Shown here in pieces: positions 1 through 11,031 of a stretch of 64,000 nucleotides of DNA. Both the position numbers and the translations under genes were made by a program. Each line of letters opens with the position of its first letter. The first letter of the stretch is position 1. The notes beneath the pieces are model-generated. The model saw only the letters and a program-made list of their open reading frames with translations, ran no database searches and had not been told where the DNA came from. The stretch comes from Bugula neritina (Eukaryota; Bryozoa; Gymnolaemata; Cheilostomatida; Bugulidae), in NCBI GenBank assembly GCA_964035545.1, contig OZ037766.1, forward strand, positions 32,649,273 through 32,713,272. Reading direction: 5' to 3'.

Positions 1-141
1 CAACATGTATAGGTAAGCCAAGCCTCCTCCAAATGCCCACAATGATATGAAGGTTATGTTGACGACTTTAAACGCTTGAGTGCCCACGAGGTTTCCTAGA
101 GGATTGAATTCACGGCCTTTGGGCTTTGGGTTGCCAGACAT
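1..141 (-). CDS. 5' coding part of a small membrane protein (partial)
   Basis: An open frame of 47 codons starts at the ATG at 141-139 and is still open at the window edge. The N-terminus is polar and basic (MSGNPKPKGREFNPLGN), followed by a hydrophobic stretch of about 20 residues (about residues 28-47, ending FGGGLAYLYM). This looks like a short cytosolic or matrix tail followed by one membrane segment, as in small mitochondrial or ER single-pass proteins. I do not recognise the family. The sequence upstream of the ATG has no clear splice acceptor, so this is taken as the first coding exon. The frame may continue or be spliced outside the window. Confidence 0.5.
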   Translation of the reverse strand, partial: MSGNPKPKGREFNPLGNLVGTQAFKVVNITFISLWAFGGGLAYLYML

Positions 142-731
142 TGGACCAACTTCACTGACAAACAAACACATACCAGGTTACATAGTTGAGTGACAACTTG
201 TCATAGCTTCAATTTCCAATAACTGAAGCTCAAACTACTTTTACTTGAATGTATGGAAAAATAAATGAAATACTCCAATTGTAACCTTAGACTCATAATC
301 TCAAATTGCAATTTCAGCCACTGGGAAAAGTATATCTTTGTAGCTGTACAGAAATTTGTTACAGAAAGCATTAGGCAGGCCACCTATGCTTCCATTCCTC
401 TCATGATATGCACACACAATGCCAAGTTAAATATATGGCACTGCACAAAGGTGAGGATATGTGCTATGTACTTACTACTTAAATAGCTAAAAGTTTAAAT
501 AATAATATTTATAATTAACCTATTAATGAACATTTTTGAGAGTGAAACAGTACTTCCAACTTAAATAACTGATAATAAAAAACTTCTGTAGCCAAAATAA
601 ATTACTTTGAAATTGAAGTGGGATTATCACCATTCCAATCTAAAAGAAACTAATAGTAATACTAATAGTAATAGTGCACTCTTGTGATTTGACTGTGTCT
701 GTAGTGACATTATCATTCTGATTATCAAATA

Positions 732-915
732 GTGAAATACTATCACTCATCACTCATCAGTATCACTATCAGTATGACTATGAGTATGAGTATCACTATC
801 ACTATGACTATGTCTATTGACTATAATTATAACTATTACTATAAGTATAACAATCACAATGACATTGACTATCACTATGACTATGACTATCAGTATGAGT
901 ATGAGTATGAGTGAT
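732..915. repeat. Microsatellite of TATCAC/TATGAC hexamers
   Basis: Degenerate six-base units (tatcac, tatgac, tatgag) run for about 180 bp. The translated frame is Tyr/Asp/Ser/Met-rich and is a by-product of the repeat. Confidence 0.8.
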
Positions 916-1084
916 ATTATGATTGAGTTCGAATTTCAATATCAATAAACCTATTTACTAAGCTAGGAGGAGTGAAACTTCATTTTCATCATGAGTGTAA
1001 AACTAAATGTTGCTTTCACTATGATACTCTATGAAAAACAAATTGAAATCATGGTCAACTTTGTACGGCATAAATTTTGCATGG

Positions 1085-1238
1085 AGGTTTGAAAGTTGCT
1101 AGAAACAGCACCGATGTGGTGATCACCGAGTGCAGTAATTAGGATCTTGAAAGTTCAAACTCGATATTCCGAGTCAAAACTGGAACTACTGCACTCAGTG
1201 ACTACAAACTCAGTGATGCTTCTAGCAACTTTTTAAAT
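1085..1238. repeat. Imperfect inverted repeat (fold-back)
   Basis: The left arm (about 1088-1140) contains aaagttgctagaa and cgagtgcagta. The right arm (about 1183-1235) contains their complements in reverse order (tactgcactcagtgac, ttctagcaacttt). The arms are about 45-50 bp, separated by about 45 bp that itself has a small inverted motif around tcgatattccga. It could be a fold-back transposon remnant or a hairpin RNA; nothing distinguishes these here. Confidence 0.6.
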
Positions 1239-3043
1239 CTTAGTATAGTCACTGAAACTATAATTACAGTTATAGTTCAATGAGTATAGTATTTAATTTT
1301 ACTTGACAGAAAATTTGGTGGCACGGCGTTCAGCAGCTAAATATAATCTGATTGGCTTACTAATTCTAGGCGCAAACTTATAAAGTTTATGTACGCGACT
1401 GTGCCATAGTATGACTTTTATTGCCAATAATTATAATGGCGTTACTCGTATTCCTACAACTCTACAACCTGTTACTACGAAATCAGTTGGTGATTTTCGT
1501 AACAATATAAACAATTACGAAATTCAAAGTAAAACAATGTAGCCTTATGTTATATAGGTAACGCATACACACGCACCTGGAGAAGTGCTACCTAAGCTTT
1601 ATACTTATTGTGTACATTCCTTTTACAGTTTTAGCTTTTTGCTGAGAAGCCTATATTTTTTCTAAACAATTATTTTTCAATTACAAATCATAATACTATC
1701 TACCTATCTTTTATATGGTCAGAAATTTTATATAACTCTTCAATTATGAGTGGACGAATTCTTTGTACCAATTGCCACCTTTCAATCAGCTTTTTTTCCA
1801 TAAATAAATAAACTTTTTTATATATTAGGTTCTTTGATTTGAAGATAACTAATACAAAATCTTCAAATTGTATTATAAACTTTAGTACATGGGCTAAAAC
1901 GATCATTGAGTGCTATTATAGATAATTTGTCAACGTTTTTTGGCATAATTTATGTAATTTTGCAGTACTTTCTAGAATGCCTATATTTTGTTTGGTTATT
2001 GTTTCAAATTAGCTATCACAAAGTGTGATTTCTTATATAATTTTTATGAACATTTGATTTTTTTTAATATTTCATATACTAATAACTTTAAACATTGACT
2101 CTTTCAGTTGTGTTATATGCATTTTTCAATAGCTAGTTGTTGAAAGACAATTCTTCATAAATTTTAATTGTTATTTCTTCATGAAGACACCTAGTTAGTC
2201 ATGTAAGCCCTAGTTTTTAATATGCAACACAAAACATATGTATTTTTTGGTATTTCTGAATTTATTACAATAGCAGTACTGAATGCTTTCTAGCAAACAC
2301 CTTAAGGCAATGATAAACACCACAGCTATAAATTCACAATATGATTATTTAAACAGTAAATTAAACACAATATTACACATATCAAGGTGTAAGATTACAT
2401 AATAAAACATGAGTCACATAAACACACAATTATAACAAGACAGTTTATTTCTATCCTATACTGATATATTTACTTGTTATAATCATACAACGGTTATTCC
2501 AAGTAAAAATAGATCAGTTTTAAAGCATCAGAGTTTTGTTTTTCTATATAGAGTTACTTTAATTATCAAATACAATTTTGGCATTTTAGTTAAGACAATA
2601 ATAGTTGATGCATAAGTAGATGTATAATATATATTATATTATATTACTACTTTATAATAAAATAGTGTGTTGATATTTTATCAAAATGGTGATAACAACA
2701 TAAGTCAGCTGAGGGATCACTTCATATCACAGTTCCTGGCAATAGTTTCACTAATTTATTGACAAAATCATTTTTTATACAAAATATTTGACTTTGTTTG
2801 GCACATTGAGCTTTTTTTATTGATAATTCCTACAAATAGTTTGTTCTGGCAGCAACAAAATTTATAAAAAAATTTAAAGATACAAACACAACTATAATAT
2901 TATTTTTCTATGAACTGTAAGTTTGCTATTAGCTTTAGATTTATTATAAATTTGTTGCAGATGTGTTATGAATTTATAGTAGATGAGAGCACATGAATAT
3001 ATGAATGAAGCTCTAAATGCACGTTAACCTGCATACTTCAGCA

Positions 3044-3232
3044 TACTACCACCAGACACGTACTACCACCAGACACGTACTACCACCAGACACGTACTAC
3101 CACCAGACACGTACTACCACCAGACACCTACTACCACCAGACACGTACTACCACCAGACACGTACTATCACCAGACACGTACTATCACCAGACACGTACT
3201 ATCACCAGACACGTACTACCACCAGACACGTA
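3044..3232. repeat. Minisatellite, 17-bp unit, about 11 copies
   Basis: Tandem copies of tactaccaccagacacg with single-base variants (tactatcacc, cacctacta). The right edge overlaps the last codons and the stop codon of gene A on the minus strand (stop at 3218-3216). Confidence 0.95.
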
Positions 3233-6200
3233 TGTAGCTGGTTACGTTTTGTGAAGGCTCTAATACGTCATTTGCTAAAACTATAAACCCAATCTCACAT
3301 ATCTGATCTTGTCGATGGTAGTTTACATTCACACAGCCAGTAGTTAGACAAACAGACAGACAAGTCAGCAAGGAAGGATAACTCAGAGGTTGAACAGATA
3401 ATTCAGGCATCTGGTATTCTGGATAGATCTCAAACTTGTTCCAGATGTCATCCATCAAAGCTGTAAATAGTTTTATGTATGCAAGAATTAAACAGTACTA
3501 AAGAAAGCCTGAAGCCAAGAGTCTCCGAATGTTTACAAACACATGTACATTGAGAATGCCATGTCAAAAAATATGTACATGAACAATTTACACTAATGTC
3601 AAGTTTCAAGTAAAACTGAAAATTTAAACTGTAATATTTATTGTATATACTATTTTAAAAAATTTCACAAAAATAGTCTAACTGAATGAGATAAACTGAA
3701 ATATTTCAATAGTAAACTTTTTATTTGGCATAGTTATTCAATTTCAATGTTAAAACATGCAATGGTCAACAAAATGAAAAATGTGGTTTTTTAGTAAGCC
3801 CATAAATCAAAACAAAAATAAATTTCTTGAAAAATCCTGCTATAACATAATATGTTGTAATAGATGTATAACCATTTTACCTGTACTTTTGTAGTCAATA
3901 GACACAGCTTCGAATGTGTTTTCTATCGTTCCATGAACCTCCATCACTCCAGGTCTTAAACTGAACACGTCGCCTTCCTTTCTGCAGTCGGCAGCTAGCT
4001 TATCTAGTTGTTTTGGAGAAAAGGCAAAACTCCAGATGTTTAAGCAGGAAATTGATCCTACCATTTGGTGACTTCTGCTTCTTTCCCCTTAAAACATAAT
4101 CCATTACAGACGGTGTTCAAACCTGAAAATTATAATATAAACTTCTTGCTTAACCAAAACTGTAGTATACCTGACAAAACAAAATTCTACATGTTTTGCA
4201 ATTTACCAATAATCGATACCAATAAGTAAACATGTACAAAATAGACTTTGAAACTATACAGAATAGTTAAAGGAATCGTATAAAATTATATTTTACTAAC
4301 CAAGAAATTTATCTTGCTCACTAAGTACTACAAGTGCAGTCTCTAGGGTGGATGCATTGATCTTCTTTGGTACGTTGAACTCTTGCATTATACTCTCGGA
4401 TGGAGCTGAAGTGTCTGTATTTACTTTTAATGTAATCTGAAAAGATCCTCTAAACACATATAAAGCATTCAAAATTTTGTTTTTGTTAATAAACCTGTTA
4501 CAAAAACCGAAAAACAAATTATATTGGATGCATTAAATTGCGATCTTACTTGATACATTGGACTTGTATCAAGCAAAGTTTCTTTTGCTGACAAACAATA
4601 AAATAACCATTCTTTAAGGGGAAGATTGTAAATGAGGTTTCTCCTCTGCCTCTCAATCCTGAATCTAACAGTTGTTAGGCCAACTTTGAAAAACAACCAG
4701 TCTATACCATCTAAAACAAGCAAGGGAACACAACTGCAGCAGTTCATCATTGATCAAAAGTATTACATGTGAAATGTAACTGCCTGTGCATACCTTGTGT
4801 GACCATGCTGATGAATGCACTTCTATTTACGTCATTCAATTCATTTGCTTTTCCCCAGAAACAAATGGTGAAGTGTGTGATTGGCATATTGATTTTTCTT
4901 GCAGCCCAATTTCCAGGGTTGACAGCTGTATTGGTGAAAGTATAACTCAAATGTTTTCCTTTAGAACCTGCGAAAATGTCATCATACTGAGAAGTTTAGG
5001 GTTTAATTGGATCATACAGCATTGTACAACCTCTACTTGAGATAACTCATATCCAGAACAACTATATAAAATTTATTTGATATGCAAGAAAGTCATTTTA
5101 AATATTTTACTAGATTTTAAAAATCTAGGCAGTGTGAAGAAGCATGTGCAGGCCTTAAAGTGCATGCATTGAAGATATGCTGCATTTAAATGATTGATCA
5201 TAGCTTTTCTATATAATCTACGAATCTCTCACTGATAGTTTACCTGCTACCGGAGGATGAGATGCACCAGTTTTGTCATTCACTTCTATGCCTCCATGGA
5301 TCTGCATAGATTCTGGTTTTAAGTTGAACACGTCACCTTCGTTCTGGCAGCCAGCCAACTTTTTAAGGTGATGCTCTGGGAAGGTTGTACTCCAGATGTT
5401 TAAACAGGTGATGGATCCTATAAGACTTGCATTGAATCCTCCTACAGATTAATCTCTATCATATAATACACTGGTAATATATGGGTACACACTACACTGT
5501 ATGATTTAATCTTTATCATATGATAATACACTGGTGATATATGAGTACACACTGTGCTATGAGATTTAATCTAATATTTGTTATAAATACTAGGTCTTAC
5601 TTGAAACATAATTACTCTGCAACTAAAAACTCTTGTGTTTTTTTATATAAATGGGTGTAGACTGTATAGTATTTTGTAAGTGTTCAATTCATCTCAAAGA
5701 GTTAATTTAAGACAATATAAATAAAAGGTCGTTACCCATAAGTTTTTCTTGATCTCCAAATAAATTTAAAGATGCAAAGATGAATTTTTGTTTGAGAAGT
5801 TTTCGCATTGAAAAATCATGCGAATCACTTAGAGTCCACACTAGATTTGGCCACTTTTCACCAACCTTCAGCTGAAAGAACGGAATGGATGTGCGTCATT
5901 AATTTAAGTTACAGATTTGAGTAGCATATTAATCATTTGCAAGTGTTTATGTAGTAGAAACTAGCAAGTGAAGTAAACTTGGAATTATAGCAATATAACT
6001 TATTACTGCAAGGTGTGAATAGTAAAAAGCAAACACAAACTGCTATAATGACAAAATTGAAAATAGATAAACTGGTGAATGTAAAGTTTATATAGTAGAG
6101 CTGCTTTTTATTACATATTATAGTATACAGCTTGAGGTATGGTAATACGTAAAATTACCTGATACTGAAACTTTTTGTCTGTTATTACATTGTCAATGGA

Positions 6201-9200
6201 GAGACAGGAAAAATACCAATCATGTTGATTTATCTTGTAGTTAGATGCAAATGATTCAGAGTTCAATTCTAGAATAAAACTATTTCTTCCAACTTTGAAA
6301 CGAAGCAAATGAGGCACCCCTTTAAATATAGCAATATTTTCTATATCTCATTCTATAAAATATTATATGATTATGCAACTAATTATATTATAAACTATTA
6401 AGCTAATCAACTGAATAATGATGAAATTAATTTCATAAATATAAAATAACATTTTTGTCAAGTTTGTTAGAATCAATTTAACATAACTTATTTTACATGA
6501 AGACAAATCTGTAGCGGGTTATGTAATACACCAATTGACCAACAATAAAACATTAACTACAAACAATATAAGAATACCTGTTGTTGCCATGCTTAGAATT
6601 GTGCTGGTAGGTGTATCAGGGATGTCATGTATTTTCACCCAGAAACAGATGGTAAAGTTGGCTGTTGGCATCTCTTCAATCACTCTCCCTGCCCAGTTGC
6701 TCGTGTCAACAGCATCATTAGTAAGTGTGTAGTTTCCAGCAGGGGTGAATTCCTCTTCTTTTTACAAAACAGATTATGATCATTGCTAATATAATTTGAT
6801 TGGATTAATTGCGCATGTCCTAAAATCCTTATTGAACACATTTATAATAACAGCTTTAAAACAATTTTCAAAAAAAAGGTTTGAGAAAATTCGATCAGCT
6901 TCTGAAAATATCAATCAACTCAAGTATCTGAGTTGCAGATATTAATTCTGCAGAAATTGAAAAATCTAATAATTGAGCTTTTGAAAACATGAAAACCAAT
7001 TTCCATTTAATATTATTCTCTATACAGAATAGAGAGAAGAGCTCTTTGTGACCATCTGAAGTGTTTATTGCAAAGTATAGATTCATCATCTCTCTGATGT
7101 TTTGTAACAGGTTATTCAACTATTCAATTATCTATTCTAAGTTCTAACAGCAATAACATTGTAATGATATCTTGTTTTACCAGTAAATTGTCTGAAACTT
7201 AGCTCAGGGTTACAATAGATTTAAAGTTTACATATAACATCTAAGTTTGACATTGCATCATGCTTCCTCTTATTATATTATATACTTAAGGAAAAAAATT
7301 AGCACTTTAACACTTATCTAGCTCTTTCTGCATGCAAGAAAAATTAATAATGCCTAATGTTAAAATGAAAGTAACAAACAAGCAAAATAGCATCTGGTGT
7401 CACTTTTGAAAATTTCAAGCCACCATTTGATGATTCAACTAATCTTCTGCTATGAGACATTGAATATGATTCCTCAATAACCTGCGAGACAATGAGCTAT
7501 TGTTTCTATAACCTGGTCAGAACTCAAAACAGTCAGTAAAGGTAAAATAAAATTTTTTATCTCTTGTATGAAAATTTTTTAGTTTAATAAATTTCAATAT
7601 TTATTATTAATATTATTTAGAGGATTAGTTGCATTCTATATGACATCACATCTCTCTCTTACAAATATTTATATTTCTGGAACGAAAGTATTTGTTAAGC
7701 ACTGGAAGATAAAATAATTTTACCAATTTCTGTTGATTCAGCCAACCCACCAGATGCTGCTTTTAGAACTAGCCAGTCGTCTCCTTCCAGAACCACAATA
7801 GGATCCCTAGCTGCGATAGGTAATATAGCCAGTGCTTTACTAGGCATTGTAGAAGGCTTTGTAGCAAGCGTTGTAGTAGGTATTGTAGTAGGTGTTGTAG
7901 TAGGTGTTGTAATAGGTGTTGTAGTAGGTGGTTTAGTGGGTGGTGTAGAAGGCATTGTAGCAAGTGCTGTAGTAGATGTTGTAGTGGGTGTTGTAGTAGG
8001 TGGTGTAGTAGGTGGTGTAGTGGGTGTTGTAGTAGGTGGTGTAGTAGGTGTTGTAGTAGGCATTGTAGTAGGTGTTGTAGTAGGTGTTGTAATAGGTGTT
8101 GTAGTTGGTGGTTTAGTGAGTGGTGTAGAAGGCATTGTAGCAAGTGCTGTAGTAGATGTTGTAGTGGGTGTTGTAGTAGGCATTGTAGTAGGTGTTGTAG
8201 TTGGTGTTGTAGTAAGTGTTGTAGTAGGTGGTGTAGTTGATGTTGTAGTAGGTGGTGTAGTAAGTGTTGTAGCAAGTGCTGTAGTAGATGTTGTAGTGGG
8301 TGTTAAAGTAGGCATTGTAGTAGGCATTGTAGTAGGTGTTGTAGTAAGTGTTGTAGTAGGTGTTGTAGTAGGTGGTGTAGTAGGTGGTGTAGTAGGTGTT
8401 GTAGTTGGTGTTGTAGTTGGTGTAGTTGGTGGTGTTGTAGTCTTAGTTGGTGCTGTATCTGTACCTCCATTACTTTCGTGGTTTTCGAAAATACTCAGAG
8501 CTGCAAATACAAACTAACAGATATAATTTATTTGTTAGTTTTACAGCATTTTATCATCTCTCATGAAATATTTATATTTTTAGATTATACTTAATTACAA
8601 ACAACCTGATTTTTTCACTGTCTAGACTCTAGATACTTGGTTGCTTTCTTTTTTTAGAAAATGTTGACAATGACAGGTAATTTTAATCATACAGAAACTG
8701 TTTTCTACCTAATAAACTACTACACATGTAACAACAGATTTGTACCTGACGAAACGTTGATCGCATTTGAAAAGAAAGAACTGACCAAATTTTAAAAAGA
8801 TGACACTCAAAATTTAACTATTTTCCTTATTTTTAATTTTGCATAAATGCAGAGAAAAATCTTTTCATTACTATGCTATCCATCATCTTTTTGGCAATGA
8901 AGACAAATACAGTATGTTTAAAGTTATAGTCTACTATTTTTAAATTTTTGCCAGGAATATATGCTTTTCCCATGATATTTGATATTTAATTGTAGCAAAA
9001 TTTTAATATAATTCATCACTAGTGAAATATTTTAAAAACAAAACTTCTTTTTATCATAATAATATGTCTGTGTCTTTTCTATGTGGCTTGAACTTTGGTT
9101 GAATTTGAAATAAAACAAACTAAAAATTGTCACAACTTTAACCATCAATTACAATTTTCTTAACCAACCTCCAGAATTTTAAATAACCTATTGAAATCTC

Positions 9201-9397
9201 AAACATATAAACTTCAAACAAAACACATTGTAGTATATTAGATAAATAATAAAGTATGGCAATATTTTGTATTATAATACATATAACACAATAAAAAATT
9301 GCTTACTATAAGTTCTATAATATATCTGTATACTCATACCCGTTATAACCAGAGTTATTTGTAGAAGAAAGGCAGCCGGTGACTTTCTTGGCAGCAT
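3216..9397 (-). CDS. Gene A: secreted mucin-stalk / two pentraxin-like modules / PAN protein
   Basis: Eleven exons: 9340-9397, 7724-8500, 6578-6757, 6159-6319, 5736-5871, 5244-5441, 4794-4967, 4550-4710, 4301-4436, 3881-4087, 3216-3460. Each has GT and AG ends and the total is 2433 nt (810 aa). Residues 1-19 are a signal peptide (MLPRKSPAAFLLQITLVIT). Residues 20-278 are a Thr/Pro mucin-like stalk. Two modules follow (279-503, 504-729), each with the blocks FTICFW, W[YL]F.C, C-L-N-I-W and C..EGDVF. That order, the two cysteines of the pentraxin fold and an EQD-type motif point to a pentraxin/LamG jelly roll. Residues 730-810 form a PAN/apple-like domain (CxxxCxxxxC, then C). No membrane segment or GPI signal follows, so the product is probably secreted. 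In module 1 the position matching pentraxin Gln150 is Leu. Module 2 has an insertion there, so calcium binding may be weaker than in the genes on the plus strand. Function is unknown. Confidence 0.85.
5447..5573. repeat. Two-copy tandem duplication in a gene A intron
   Basis: Two diverged copies of a unit of about 58 bp containing atacactggt and gtacacact, with the start of a third. It lies just upstream, in gene A's direction, of the acceptor of exon 5244-5441. Confidence 0.75.
7838..8465 (-). repeat. Mucin-like coding minisatellite in gene A
   Basis: The coding strand is built from 12- and 15-bp units encoding PTTT, PTTP and TTMP. A higher-order block encoding TTSTTALATMPSTP recurs at about 7931-7990 and 8111-8170, with a shorter copy near 8268-8295. 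Dense Thr and Pro imply heavy O-glycosylation and an extended stalk. The opposite strand is also open (Gly/Val-rich) only because the repeat has no stops. Confidence 0.9.
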
Positions 9398-11031
9398 CTT
9401 TGCTCTGCACGCTGCTACAGATGTATGAGAATATTTATTAAAACTTCAAGGAAAAGTGGTATATTAAAAAATCAATAATATTGACTAGAAACATATGGAA
9501 TACTCGACCGTTTACATATTAGCAAGACAACTCCTCTAATATACTATTTGTTAGAAAAATCAATACATAATTTAAAAGTACAACAGTAGTACTGATATGT
9601 ATGAGTGAAGAAAATTAAACAAGGACAGCAACTCCTATGCCCTATGGTATTGTTGTGATCATTCAATACACATCGAAAACTGTGATTGTATATTTGCTAT
9701 GTGAATGATATGGTATATTATGTGAATATTGCTGTGTGCTGAAGAGTATATTTAGGCTATACTATATATACTCAAAAAACCTGCATCATAATGATCACAC
9801 AAATACAATGTGTATACCAGTAAAATTAGTGGTTACATAACTAGTGTGTAAACACAACTCATCCATTATTCTACAAATACTGCGCATGGCAAGTTGAAAT
9901 ATGTGACCTACAATGATTGAGGCTAGTTTTGTTGTTGCTATAACTGTGTCACGTGCACCCAGAGAGTCATAAGAATCAACGGATTAGTGTCTTGTGGAGT
10001 GACACATATTTAATTTATTTCCTTATGTTCCTTGTAGACTTTACTAATCGTGATACTGAAATGCAATTTCAAAACATAGATAGATAAATAATGTCCTAAA
10101 ATATTAATATGTACAATAACTGAAACAGCTAAACAACAAACATGTGCAAATGTAACAACAATGTACAACTAATCAAATGTATAAATGAACAATAGTTCAC
10201 AAAAAGTTGGTACTTTTTCCTCCTTAGGTGAATGTAATAATTAACCAAATATAAAACAATTTCAAACTAAATACTAATTTCTATAACACTATTTGTTCAA
10301 TTATAGTAGGCTTCTGCTTTCTCTGTTGCTTCTTTTCTATTTTATGTGCTCAAGGCTATTTATTAGGTTGCTATATCAGCTAACTTTCATAAAATATAGC
10401 TGTCATCATAGCTCTAAGAAAACTGCCTTTTATGTGATGAATGCTTCTACTGATTATGCACTTTACAATAACCAAACATCAAAGAGTGTAAATCTACAAG
10501 AAATGAGAAATCTAAAGCTGCTTCAGTTAGTTCATCTATATTTTCCAAATCTAAATATCATATGTACGTGTACAGTAAATGGCCTTGGTGCTTTAGAGTT
10601 GATTAAACAGATGATGTAACAACTAGTATACTGTTATTATGTAACAATAGTTGAAATTGATAGTTGAAAAGTTCAACATATTTTTATAGAATTCATTGGA
10701 AAATGTAGAAAAAAATTATTTATTATATAAAAAGTAAAAAACGATAAATACAACACAATGCACCATACAGTATTGCAGTAATAAATACAGTACAATGCAT
10801 CATAGTTCATACAGGATTGTAATAATAAATAAAGAGAATAAATTTATTAGCAGACGCATTGCAACCAAAGAAGAAGAGAGAAAAACTCCAAGAGAAACTC
10901 TCTGAAATATTAATTGGAATTCAAGTGACCTTACAGACATGTTGGTCTAGTGTCAGAAGGTGTCAGCAAGTGTCAGCAAGTGTTAGCAAGTGTTAGCAAG
11001 TGTTAGTAAAATAGTGACTAGAGGGAGAAGC
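9398..11031. other. Between gene A 5' end and EXOC1 3' end
   Basis: About 1.6 kb, AT-rich. It should hold gene A's promoter and 5' leader (near 9398 upward) and EXOC1's 3' untranslated region. A candidate EXOC1 polyadenylation signal (tttatt on the plus strand, AATAAA on the minus) is at 10843-10848, about 185 bp past the stop. An 11-bp repeat (agtgtcagcaa/agtgttagcaa) occupies about 10957-11010. A 108-codon plus-strand frame at 10293-10619 has no supporting feature and is not called. Confidence 0.55.
10957..11010. repeat. 11-bp tandem repeat in EXOC1 3' flank
   Basis: About five copies of agtgtcagcaa/agtgttagcaa just downstream (minus direction) of the EXOC1 stop codon. Confidence 0.8.

Larger units (their letters stand above)
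142..3043. other. Intergenic, AT-rich, no gene seen
   Basis: About 2.9 kb between the partial membrane-protein gene and the 3' end of gene A. It holds a TATGAC-type microsatellite (about 732-915) and an imperfect inverted repeat (1085-1238). The short open frames here have no splice signals or recognisable protein character. A possible AATAAA for gene A, read on the minus strand, lies at 2940-2945. Confidence 0.6.

Noticed and set aside
7936..8517. Plus-strand 193-codon Gly/Val-rich frame
   Set aside because: It is the antisense of the gene A mucin repeat. The minus strand has the signal peptide, splice sites and phase continuity.
10293..10619. 108-codon plus-strand frame with a hydrophobic start
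   Set aside because: No splice signals, homologous blocks or repeat in the window. AT-rich composition gives such frames by chance.
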